NCBI GenBank assembly: GCA_963693305.1
Contig: OY855903.1
Location: 26,246,455 to 26,310,454, forward strand
Direction of reading: 5' to 3'
From: Meandrina meandrites
Lineage: Eukaryota; Cnidaria; Anthozoa; Scleractinia; Meandrinidae
Length of the DNA stretch: 64,000 nt
Shown here in pieces: positions 34,401 to 43,393 of this stretch (its first letter is position 1; every line of letters begins with the position of its first letter). The translations under genes and the position numbers were made by a program. Under the pieces are notes generated by a model. The model saw nothing but the letters and a program-made list of their open reading frames with translations, searched no databases and was not told where the DNA came from.

Positions 34401-37400
34401 CACGATATCAATGGAACGATTTACAAATCGGTTGCGGATAGTGACAATTTATGTCGTAATCCAGGAGGGTACGCTTTGGATGGGCCTTGGTGTTTCACCA
34501 CAAATAGATCCGTGAGATGGGAGAACTGCGATGTGCCGAAATGTATCAAGCAACGTAAGTAGATTCGAATAGATATTTTACAATTGGAAGAATACCGTAA
34601 GTATCCGTTTAAGGGTTCCTATCTTCTCACTTCTAAAAACGGGTAATTATCATATTTGCTTTACTGCTGTTCATTTGAAGGGTAATTTAACTCCGTAATA
34701 AAAACAGGAATTCCCACTGACACTGACTTATCGCCAACGAAGTATAACAATGACAGGGTTTTAAAAGCTTATTTTCTATTTTCTCTATGTCCGATTACTA
34801 ATTTGACTGAGCTAAGTTATAGTTTCTAACCTCTATCTTTTGTCGTATAGCGCCCTCAGGTCCACCAGCCAATTTCCGAGGTCACAGCACGAACTCAACA
34901 AGCATAAAAGTCAAATGGGGATATGTTCCAAAGCTCCTTATTCATGGAGTACTTCTGGGATTTCACGTGGCCTGCAAGAGACCTAACACCTCAGACAGAC
35001 ATTTTGTGGATTTGTCGCCTGCAGAACATACTTGGGTGCTCAATGGACTCCATATATATAGGAATTATAGTTGCTGGCTAAGAGCGTACAACAACTATGG
35101 AAATGGTACTTGGAGTAAAGAACTGGTCATTTCAACGGATGAAGATGGTATGTTAATAGAAGAAGGAGTGAGTAGGATCAAATCGATGATCGATGATCTC
35201 GATGATCGTTAGAGGGGCTTTGTCACGGATTTTAACAGATTTTTGAACAGCCAAAATTTATATTTGTTTCGAAGGAAACCAAAAAATAATAGTCCATTTT
35301 TCTTAACAATTGCTGTATTAGAGCACCGAAACTGTTAACAAGCGTCTTTAGCTGCAGATGGCTACGATGGAAATGGATTACAACTTGCTAAGTTTGGCTA
35401 ACCTTTTCAAAATGTTTTCGCACGTCTACAAAAAAAAATCGATATTTATAGCCTTTGTTATATTTCTATCCACATATTAAGGTTACATCTTCCTTTAGAT
35501 GTTCAAAGGTAATGATTTGCATGGGTTAAGTTGCCTACCCCTTATTTCAGAACAGTTTGGACCAAAAGTCTTCGAAATCGCCGTGACATAGCTCCTTTAA
35601 GAGGACAAATGTGTAAATCGTTCTGAATGGGATGAAAGAAACAAGAGGAAAAACTGAGAAAAGGCTAATACACACACAAGATTGCTTAATAACTGACTGA
35701 CCGATAAACCTACCGAATGATCACACAGTGTACAGTTAATTGGTACGTCAGCTACCAAATTAGATAGTGCCTGCTGCTCCGCCTGAGAGTCTAAGGGTCT
35801 GGAATCTAAATTCTGCTTGTCTTCACATCCAGTGGAATCCAACCCCTTTCGGTTACCGGCATGGAAACATACTGCGATAGGGAGTGGGCATTAATATAAT
35901 GCAGAAAAGCACAAAGGGGAGGGACTGAAAGCTGCAAAGTTCACAAAATCGACACCACCACCTTCAGAAGTACAGCAAGTATATGATAACAGGCTCTTAG
36001 ATAACAAGACGAGGCAAAGTACCTGTTAGTTTCTAAATGGTGCAAATGGACGAAGATAATAATAAAAACATACTTAGGTCATAATTCGTAGGATAGTATG
36101 CGTCACACATGATCTGGCAGCTGATAACGACTACTTATTTAAAGGTGAAATTAGGTCGATCAGATGTAGCTTATAGCAGGCAACCTTCAATTTGATTCCC
36201 TTCAAAATAAAAGATGTTTTTACTGCGTTTGATATAATTCAATTGAATTTTTGGCCGATGTCAGCCCATTATTAAACCATCTACGAAGCTGTCACAAAAA
36301 GGACATGGCAATACCCAAAGTATACTATGAAAATATTAAAAAGACGTTGCGTTTTTTTATACTTGTTGGCGGAAAGTTGAAATACAATATGCGATATCAA
36401 ATCCAGTAACTTAACTTTTTAGCCGGTCTTTTTCTAGTTCCAGATCGCCCACCAAAGGACATAGCAGCAGTAAGCACAGGCAAAGACACAGTACAAGTTG
36501 ACTGGAGTCCAGTCTCACCAGAATATACCAATGGAAAAGTCCTTGGGTACAAAGTGTTTTACAGTGTTGCTAACGATACCTCACATACCAACAGCAGTTT
36601 AGTTTCAGCAAGAGAAACGCATTTAAAGGTCAAAGGATTGAAAGCCAACACCAATTATAGTTTTCAGGTCCTTGCATTTACAGCCAAGGGAAATGGGGTT
36701 AAGAGTATGGCGTATTTTGCGAGAACTTTCCCAGGTATTTCTATGTCAAATAATTGAAGCGAATCTTTCGCTTGTTTTTGTTGTTTTAATTGATGTTTTA
36801 TAAATGTTGCCGCAATCAAAGATTCTTATATCGGGCTGGTTGTTTATTTTGACTAAATGCTTCCTCAAGCCGATCTATATATTCTTGACCAACAGCAGCA
36901 ACAACAACAACTACATTGATAGCTAACAAAATAGCGAGTAGCTAGGTTACACCGAGACAACCTAACTCCCGTGTTAGGATTTCGAGTTGGATTTCAAGTT
37001 AGGATTTCGAGTTGGATTTTCGAGTTAGGATTTCGAGTTAGGATTTTCGAGTCAGGTTTTTTTTTTGGCAAAGCAAATCCATTACAATTATTGAAAGCTA
37101 ACCGTAAACAGGCTAACCGGAGTGCATAGTAGGCTAGCCGAAGTGAATAGTAGGTTAACAGGAGTGCATAGCAGGCTAACCGGAGTGTATAGTCGTCTAA
37201 CCGGAGTGCATAGTAGGCTAAACGGAGTGTATAGTACGGAAAATCCTCGAAAATCCTAACTCGAAAATCCAACTCGAAAATCCTAACGCGAAAATCCAAC
37301 TCGAAAATCCAATTCGAAATCCTAACTCGAAATCCAACTCGAAAATCCAACTCGAAACCCTAACTCGAAATCCAACTCGAAATCCTAACTCGAAAATCCA

Positions 37401-40400
37401 ACTAGAAAATCCAACTCGAAATCCTAACTCGGTAAACAGGCAACCTCGGTTACACCGTTCCTCCGCAACGCATGCTCAAGTGCAATGTAAGTTAGTTTCA
37501 TTCTTTATCAGATATCAACGTTTCCTCCTTTAAGGGGAACGCGCAGCCTTATTTTTTGTCTTTCAGACTCAACAAAAAAGAACACCGTCAACCCTAGCAT
37601 AAGCCCAGGAGAGGTCCATAGTGCAAGAGGTATTGCAAACAATACAAAATTTTCGTTGAAGTTGAATCCTTACTAAAAACTGAAAAACACACTTACGTAT
37701 GGGAACTCCCAGCTACAAAACTCGACGCGAACTGCAGCTAAAATGCAACTTAACTCACATGCTGTATACACTCTGGCCCAAAAGGAATTAGATAGGGCTA
37801 GCACTCAGTCGCGCTATGTTATAACCAAATTTGATCAGTAAATCTTTTGACTTCGCATTCTCAGACAAGCACATACACAGGAATCATAATTTTCTTTCTT
37901 TTTATGTAGGGAAATACTAAGTACCGGGATGATCTTTGGACTTCCCTTTGAAAAAACGTTGTTTTTTTTCTTGAATAAATGATTATTGATTCAAAAACAC
38001 ATTGTTGCTTGACAGTTCAGAAACCACGGACAGGCTTTATTCATATCGTTTAATAAGTTCACCCAATGAAAAATAAAAGGTTTCCTCATTCAGGAGGGAC
38101 CGCACAACCTTATTTTTTCTTCCATCTGTCTTTCAGACCCAACAAAAAAGAAGACCGTCGACCCTAGCATAAGCCCAGGAGAGGTCCATAGTGCAAGAGG
38201 TAATGCAAACAATACGAATGTTTCCTTGAAGTTAAATCCTCACTTAAAACTGAAAACACAGCTTGTTGCAGTTCATGGGAAACGTGCCTATTCTGCTTTT
38301 CGTTGCTCTAATTACTTGCCGTCTTGCTGGCAAAGAATTGGGAAGTTTTCGCTAATTTCTTCCATTGAGTTGTTATAAAGACTGTCGGAAAGTATGCGAT
38401 GGGAACTCCCAGCTATACAAAACTCGACGCGAACTGCAGCTAAAATGGATATCCTGTATACACTGTGGCTCAATGGGAATTAGATAGGGCTAGCACTCGC
38501 GCAATATTATAATCAAATTTGATCAGTAAAATCTTTTGACATCGTATTCTCAAACAAACACATCAACAGGAATCACAATTTCTTTCTTTGTATGTAAGTG
38601 AATCCTTAGTACTGGTATGATCTTTGGACTTCACTTTGAAGATTCTTTGTAATTTGTCTTGAATAAATTATTATTGATTAAAAAACACATTGTTTTTGGA
38701 CAGTTCAGAACCCACTGAGACTTTTTATTTGTATCGTTGAAAAAGCTCATCCAATGAAAAATAAAACGTTTCCTCCTTCAGAAGGGAACGCGCGCGCAGT
38801 CTTATTTTTTCTTCCATTTGACTTTCAGACCCAACAATAAAGAACATCGTCGACCCCAGCATTAGCCCAAGAGAGGTCCATAGTGTAAGAGGTATTTCAA
38901 ACAATACAAATTTTTCCTTGAAGTTAAATCCTTACTAAAAACTGAAAACACAGTTATGTCTATATAACTTAAGAATTGGTTCATTGCTTAGTGCGTTGCG
39001 TATATATGGAGTAATGATTGCACGCGGGGAGTCTGGAGAGCATGAGAGATGCGTGAGAGTTGTAGCCGATCAACTCAAGGTTTTAAGTGCTCTTTAAACT
39101 TCCCAACTGCATCCTTATAATAAAGCGACATAATATGGTCGAAAACAGGTTTTTCTCGTGCCGTCTCGGATTGTTTGTTATTGTAGTTACGACTCTGTAA
39201 TTAACTTGTTTTCGGCACTTTGAACAAAAGTAAGAAACAACAACACGGCAACGGAGAAACGGTTACCACTGAATGTTACCACAGACCAATTTGTGGCCTT
39301 TTATCTGCTGTTGAACACATTTCTTCTGAAATTTGCTGCAGCTCATGTTCTGATAAATGTGGGAAACGCGCCCTTCTGCTTTGTTTTCGTTGCCCTATTT
39401 ACTTGCTGTCTTTCTGGCCAAAAGGTCAACGCCAAGGGAAAAATTTGGAAGTTCTTCGTTAATTTCTTCCATTAAGTTTTTGTAAAGGCTGTCGAAAAGT
39501 ATGCGATGGGAACTCCCAACTCTAACAAAACTCGACGGGAACTGCAGCTAAAATGCAACTTAACATGTCATCCTATACACTGTGGCTCAATGGGAATAAG
39601 ATAGGGCCAGCACTCGTTCTATGTTACAATCAAATTTGATCACTAAAATCGCACAGGAGTCACAATTTCTTTATTTTTTGGTTAGGGAATCCTTAGTACC
39701 GGGCTTTCCTTTGAAGAGTCTTTGTAATTTTTTTAATGAATTATTGACATGATATGACACAATGGAAAAGCTGGACAGTTCATAACCCACCTACACTTTT
39801 TATTTATCTTATATTGTTACAGTGAGCATCATTGTTGTTGCTGTCGTTTCTGGCATTGTTCCATTTGGGGCAATTTTCCTGGTGACATACTTTGTGCGAA
39901 AGAAGTGGATTTCGTCAAATTCTGACAATGGTAATGGTAGAATGTCCTTTCCTTATTTACCATAATCACTATTATTTAAATGTAGCCGGCTCTAAGGTAG
40001 CGCCTATCATTTTTTTAGAGTCATAACTCCCAAATCTATATTGAAATCTATATTCATTTCCATAGGCCTTTCTTTTCTTTGAGCCCTACTCCGTGCCCCA
40101 CACTGCAAACACAGCTACCTCTTTTGCCCTGAACGGCTTCTGTTAATTGTTGGTTTTTATCAGATTTACTAGAGGCTATTTCTTGGCATGGAAACATCAG
40201 AAAACCATCACATTATAAAGCAGGCAGAAATAAATGCCTTATCAAAATTATATCTCTGTAGAGTTTTCCGGAGTTATTACGAAAATAAGTTGTTTAGTGA
40301 CAAGAAACACGTTGATCAGTTCATCACAAATTTCAAAATGCTTTGAATCCCCTAAACAAACACACAAAACTCCACAGCGGTGGTGATTTCTCCCTAAAAT

Positions 40401-40750
40401 TAAATTAACCAAATTCGAGAAGTAATCTTCCCTGGAAAGACAAGTTTAATTCTGCAATCTTCATGAATTACGCACTTTTTGTTATTTATTTCTAAATTAA
40501 TTATGCTCAAATTGCCTTGGGTTGTCATTTTTGGAGAAGAAAAGGGCGCTCAAAATTGTTGCTGTAAATGGGGAGAGATGAGTTTTCTAGATGTACGGTA
40601 TTGAGGTGTACGATATTTGCAAGATGGTCCAATGATACAGAGGCTCATGTGTTTATATTGTTCTTAATTACATTATCCACAGAAGAGAGAGTGATATTAG
40701 CTGACCAAACAGAAGTACAGGAAGCAACTCACAATGACACCACTCTTTAA
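28397..40750 (+). CDS. Receptor gene 2: CRD, kringle, two FN3, TM, tail deleted
   Basis: Exons: 28397-28454, 30935-30971, 31183-31643, 33374-33400, 34303-34554, 34851-35147, 36438-36734, 37567-37629, 38137-38199, 38829-38891, 39823-39936 and 40683-40750. With all three juxtamembrane exons the frame is open for 599 aa. Order: signal peptide (1-19), CRD (33-185), microexon, kringle (195-278), FN3-1 (279-377), FN3-3 (378-476), tripled stalk (477-539), helix (540-577), 22-residue tail. The FN3-2 exon is dead (35768-36057), and skipping it costs no frame because FN3 exons are phase 1-1. The last exon keeps only the acceptor and final codons of the family's tail. It looks like a receptor without signalling tail, possibly a decoy or co-receptor (inference). 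It could also be an early-stage pseudogene, but every retained exon is open. Confidence 0.75.
29106..29282. mobile_element. Hairpin element in gene 2 intron 1
   Basis: GGTATTGGACTGGAACTAG pairs with CTAGTTCCAGTGCAATACC. The outer CGTATTC/GATACG and inner TTAAATGCGGG/CCCGCATTTA segments also pair, making a stem about 75 bases long. There is no coding capacity. Confidence 0.7.
29552..30269. mobile_element. Foldback element built of GGAAGC/GGAATC hexamers
   Basis: The termini GCCTGGTTTACACTAGCGAC and GTCGCTAGTGTGAACCAGCC are inverted. Both subterminal arms are runs of GGAAGCGGAGTC/GGAATCGGA-type hexamers on opposite strands, at 29575-29660 and 30045-30255. The open frames here translate this repeat and are not genes. 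It lies in gene 2 intron 1, and no clean target duplication was resolved. Confidence 0.75.
31002..31115 (+). mobile_element. Fragment of the SINE/LINE 3' body
   Basis: CTTTCCTCCACACAAAGCAA, then GGTCACAGGTCTGTCACTCG and CCCTCGTTAAACAAAG, match the body at 42340-42475. It sits 80 bases before the CRD exon of gene 2 and may supply part of the pyrimidine-rich tract of that acceptor. Confidence 0.6.
31183..31643 (+). CDS. Gene 2 exon 3: Frizzled-type CRD
   Basis: Ten CRD cysteines in the same contexts as gene 1. The N-terminal extra cysteine of genes 1, 3 and 4 is a tyrosine here (EYASADRTKR). RTKR keeps the furin-like site. The loop after the YGTNQ segment is shorter than in gene 1. Confidence 0.85.
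31706..32371. mobile_element. piggyBac-type MITE, 666 bp with target sites
   Basis: TTAA at each end (31706-31709 and 32368-32371) is the target duplication. The termini GGACGTTCGCGC and GCGCGAACGTCC are inverted. It begins only about 60 bases after the CRD donor of gene 2. No transposase is present. Confidence 0.8.
33374..33400 (+). CDS. Gene 2 exon 4: 27-base microexon
   Basis: Encodes DQLDVLKSE between GCGATCAG and GAAG|GTAAGT. Two charge-altering changes from the gene 1 version; length and phase unchanged. Confidence 0.75.
34303..34554 (+). CDS. Gene 2 exon 5: kringle domain
   Basis: A complete kringle with six cysteines (GYRG, CQSW, LCRNPGG, GPWCF, NCDVPKC). The seventh cysteine of the other copies is arginine (NAQRPH), from a single TGC to CGC change. 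252 bases, as in gene 1. Confidence 0.9.
34851..35147 (+). CDS. Gene 2 exon 6: FN3-1
   Basis: Very close to gene 1 FN3-1 (APSGPPANF start, KWGYVPK, YRNYSCWLRAYNNYG, GTWSKEL). Keeps the ACKR/YSC cysteine pair. Donor GATG|GTATGT. Confidence 0.85.
35768..36057 (+). pseudogene. Decayed FN3-2 exon inside gene 2
   Basis: Clear similarity to gene 1 exon 7 (AAPPESLRVWNLNS, then IQWNPTP). It hits an in-frame TAG after about 36 codons and then loses frame through deletions. The donor is destroyed (GAAGATAATAAT where gene 1 has GAAGATG|GTAAG), and the acceptor tract is poor. The exon should be skipped. Confidence 0.8.
36438..36734 (+). CDS. Gene 2 exon: FN3-3
   Basis: Starts VPDRPPKDIAAVS, with VDWSPVSPEYTNG and NYSFQVLAFTAKGNG; phase 1-1, 297 bases. 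Nearly identical to gene 1 exon 8 apart from scattered substitutions. Confidence 0.85.
36955..37449. mobile_element. Foldback element, second Mutator-like copy
   Basis: It is flanked by the 8-base direct repeat TTACACCG (36947-36954 and 37450-37457). The arms are tandem TTAGGATTTCGAGTTGGATT units and their complements. The centre holds AAAGCTAACCGTAAACAGGC and several GGCTAACCGGAGTGCATAGTA units. The AAAGCTAACCGTAA motif also occurs in the foldback at 7114-7734, so the two are related. It lies between FN3-3 and the stalk exons of gene 2. Confidence 0.75.
37567..37629 (+). CDS. Gene 2 juxtamembrane exon, copy 1
   Basis: 63 bases, phase 1-1, between CTTTCAG and AGAG|GTATTG. Encodes DSTKKNTVNPSIS then PGEVHSAR. 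Confidence 0.7.
38137..38199 (+). CDS. Gene 2 juxtamembrane exon, copy 2
   Basis: 63 bases, phase 1-1, CTTTCAG to AGAG|GTAATG. Encodes DPTKKKTVDPSIS then PGEVHSAR. Differs from copy 1 by three coding changes. Confidence 0.7.
38829..38891 (+). CDS. Gene 2 juxtamembrane exon, copy 3
   Basis: 63 bases, phase 1-1, CTTTCAG to AGAG|GTATTT. Encodes DPTIKNIVDPSIS then PREVHSVR; the DPTIKN start is closest to gene 1 (EPTIKN). Confidence 0.7.
39823..39936 (+). CDS. Gene 2 exon: transmembrane helix
   Basis: 114 bases encoding SIIVVAVVSGIVPFG to TYFVRKKW. Hydrophobic span and stop-transfer are intact, although it now precedes only a 22-residue tail. A proline in the helix (IVPFG) is unique to this copy. 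Confidence 0.8.
40683..40750 (+). CDS. Gene 2 last exon: tail remnant of 22 residues
   Basis: The acceptor context (TTCTTAATTACATTATCCACAG) resembles that of gene 1 exon 11 (TTCTTAATTGCATATCCAG). It is followed directly by the family's C-terminal codons: EERVILADQTEVQE then ATHNDTTL and TAA. About 190 tail codons are missing, yet the phase is exact. The new C-terminus TTL fits a class I PDZ-ligand pattern, whereas genes 1 and 3 end VTC. Confidence 0.6.
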
Positions 40751-40946
40751 CTGTTTACAGATCAAAAGAAAAACGCTTTGATACAATGGACTTATCACGA
40801 GTTTAGCTAATATACAAACACCTTATTCTGTAGCAACAGTTAGGATCCAGATTCTGCTCGGAAACGTTTTAGCAACAACTTTTGGGATTTTTAACAACTT
40901 TTTAGCAAACGAGCAACTGTCAACAACGTTTCCTAACGATGGCAGC

Positions 40947-40984
<38 letters not shown>

Positions 40985-41850
40985 AAGAATAAGAATAAGA
41001 ATAAGAATAAGAATGACATCTTTATTTATACTGAACATAAGTGACCATAAGTTCTACGACCATTGTGAAAAATGCTAGTGTTAACAGATATCCACTGTCC
41101 AAATGTGGAATAAAACTCTGACCCGTCCAATTTTGTTTGTGTTAAGTCTGTGACAGACACCTTCTTTTAATTATCATTCAGGGTAGTCCTTTCTGGGGCT
41201 TAAAAGCAACCTGCAACCTTGTACTATAATATTGTCTGGCCATAAGGCAGTACTTTCATGGGGGTGCAGTTTGTATTTCCTACATTTTGCCACATAACGT
41301 TTAACCAGTATTTTATTTTTTTCCTGATTTAAATCTTCGACTCTCTTGAGAGTAGTAAAAGGGGTAATGAGCAATTATGACAGTGTTCCGATTTATTGCA
41401 AGCTTGTTGTGCAATGATAGAAAGAGCCAATACTGCCTTACCATAGCCTTATGTCAAAGGTGGCAATCATTTCTTGCCTTGTATATATTATTTCACGCAA
41501 GTGATTTATTTCTCTTTGAATGAGATTTACATTTTGAAGTTACAAATCAATTAAATGGATTTAATTTTGCCATTCTTGCATCTTAATTTACGGTGTACTT
41601 AATATATGAAGATTGTAGTGGCAATGGTTTGCTAATAGAGGATTATAATGATCTGCATGCCAGTCCATGCATTTTATTGGCTTTATAACTTGAAATAAAC
41701 AGGCAACCCTTTTCATCTCACTAGTGTAATTATAGGTACAATAAATATATAAGATGGTGTAATTAAAAGCGTTTGTCGTAAGTGAGATGCATTCATTGTA
41801 CGTGTTAATGTCTTTATGATACAATAAAAATTTTGGCAAAAAATAACATT
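40751..41850 (+). promoter_or_regulatory. Gene 2 3' region, homologous to the gene 1 3' region
   Basis: It aligns with 25142-26740, including AATAAA motifs at about 41736 and 41822. It lacks the hairpin insertion of gene 1 and carries its own microsatellite at 40948-41012. Confidence 0.5.
40948..41012. repeat. (ATG)n plus (AAGAAT)n microsatellite
   Basis: About 12 ATG/GAT trinucleotides are followed by five AAGAAT hexamers. The minus-strand open frame here is repeat translation. Confidence 0.85.
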
Positions 41851-42234
41851 AAATTTGTGTTTGTTTGATTAGAACGAGAATTTTTTTCCACCTTCGTAAG
41901 AAATCAAAATGCTCACTCCAGTTTTTCGCTAGCAAAGGTCAACTCGGCTATTCTAAAGTAGTCTGTACAAGCTTTGATGGAAGTTTGAACTTTGCACTGA
42001 TCATCGGTTTGGGACAATTGTGAGCGTGCGGCGGTCTGTTTTCTCATGACTCCATCATGGACCGTCCATGCTTAATAGATATCGGTCCCAAGTTATCTAC
42101 TGTTGGTGAAAGGCTGTGAAAAAAAAACCTGATGAAGTTTAAGCAGGTCTGCCGTCGGGGTGCGAACTACGGCAAGTTCGGCGCCAGTGAGATTTGAGGT
42201 CTCAGAGCCTGTCGTATTATACAATAATCGTTAT

Positions 42235-42476
42235 TTCCATAACTCGTTCACGTATAAGCTCACGCATTTATGGAACCAGCTTTCCTCTTATATTTTAACG
42301 TTCGCACAAGTTTGTTGTTGGTTCTCGTCCCTGCTCCGAGGGTTTTTCTCCGGGTTCTCCGGTTTTCCTCCCTCCACAAAAACCAACACTTCCAAATTCC
42401 AATTCGATCGGGAATTCGAGGGCCACAGGTTTGTCAGTCGCGAGACTGTTATGTGCTACCCTCGTTAAACAAGGTC

Positions 42477-42542
<66 letters not shown>

Positions 42543-42545
42543 GAA
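42235..42545 (+). mobile_element. LINE 3' end with (ATT)n tail
   Basis: The reading RYFHNSFTYKLTHLWNQLS resembles the extreme C-terminus of LINE ORF2 proteins. The downstream body (GGTTCTCGTCCCTGCTCCGA, CTCCCTCCACAAAAACCAAC) is shared with the tRNA-headed SINE at 46211-46507, and a (TTA)n run of about 21 units ends it (42478-42541). The matching region after gene 1 lacks it, so it is an insertion. Confidence 0.6.
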
Positions 42546-43072
42546 AGACTTTCGCAAGAAGTTGGGGAAATTTTACTTTTTTTAACTTAACCCTATTCTG
42601 ACTGTTTTTTTTTTTTGGCTTTTTACGACTTGGAGGGGGACGGACTTAAGCCTCTACCCCAACTCACTCTTTATTTTATAAAAAAACTGCATTGTTTAAC
42701 GACGCTCGAGTGAATGCTGTCATAAACTCGACAGATTTCCTTTATTTAGCACCCTTGGTAACTGCCCAGGATCAGCGTTGGGTGTGGCGGCAGTAACACC
42801 GAGAAAGGAAGTAGCAATGAAACGATTTGCGGCATATATTCTAACGTTCTTAACGTTCTTTGACTTTTGATGTATATACAGATTCTTGTTATTTTTCGAA
42901 TTTCATTTAGATTCTAATTTTGTTCAAATAGTTCTGAATCGACACTCTATTTCTTAACTTAAGAAACTGGTATAAGGAAGGTCGTGGAATAAAATAAACA
43001 TCGTTAATTTATAGGAAGTACCCAGTAATTAACCAGGGATTCAAACGGGAAGTTACTAAAATATTATATATG

Positions 43073-43344
43073 ACTAATTATAGACCATTTCCGTCGTCAT
43101 GATACTGATTATAAATGACATCAAGGCACTTGCTTCCGTTTTTTTGTCCATAAAGCTATTTTTACACAAAACACTGACAAGCTGCTGATATGGATTCAAC
43201 TTGATTGGTTTGTCTTCTCAGCCATGGGCGGTTTCTCAGCTGTGGGTGGCTGATAAGCTTTTTGGCTTCTCAGCTCTCTGTGTACACAACACGGCCACAT
43301 TTTACGGCGTAAACTCTATTTTATACTAGCAGTCTGAGGAAAGC
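43073..43344 (+). promoter_or_regulatory. Gene 3 upstream region, conserved with gene 2
   Basis: It matches 28126-28365 almost base for base, including the TTCTCAGCTGTGGGTGGCTGA block and three TTCTCAGC motifs. It is probably promoter and 5' UTR carried along in the tandem duplication. Confidence 0.55.
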
Positions 43345-43393
43345 ATGATTGTCCTGTCACTGGTTCTTGGTTTAGTCCTCGTTGCCCTCTCAG
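43345..43393 (+). CDS. Gene 3 exon 1: signal peptide
   Basis: MIVLSLVLGLVLVALS plus a split glycine codon, then TCAG|GTACTG. The short but fully hydrophobic core fits a signal peptide. Confidence 0.75.

Larger units (their letters stand above)
37500..39822. repeat. Tandem triplication of the juxtamembrane exon with its intron
   Basis: The exon recurs at 37567, 38137 and 38829. The intron sequence recurs with it: GGGAACTCCCAGCTA at 37701 and 38401, with a variant at 39508, and CAGTTCAGAA near 38014 and 38701 with a CAGTTCATAA variant near 39776. Unit length varies from about 0.6 to 1.1 kb because of internal indels. All three exons keep splice sites and open frame. Confidence 0.8.

Noticed and set aside
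36994..37350. A 118-codon minus-strand frame with RVRISNWIFELDF-like repeats
   Set aside because: It is the arm and core repeat of the foldback at 36955-37449.
37567..38891. CRISPR-like array of evenly spaced repeats
   Set aside because: The repeats are coding juxtamembrane exons with splice sites in a eukaryotic gene; spacing is irregular and far too long.
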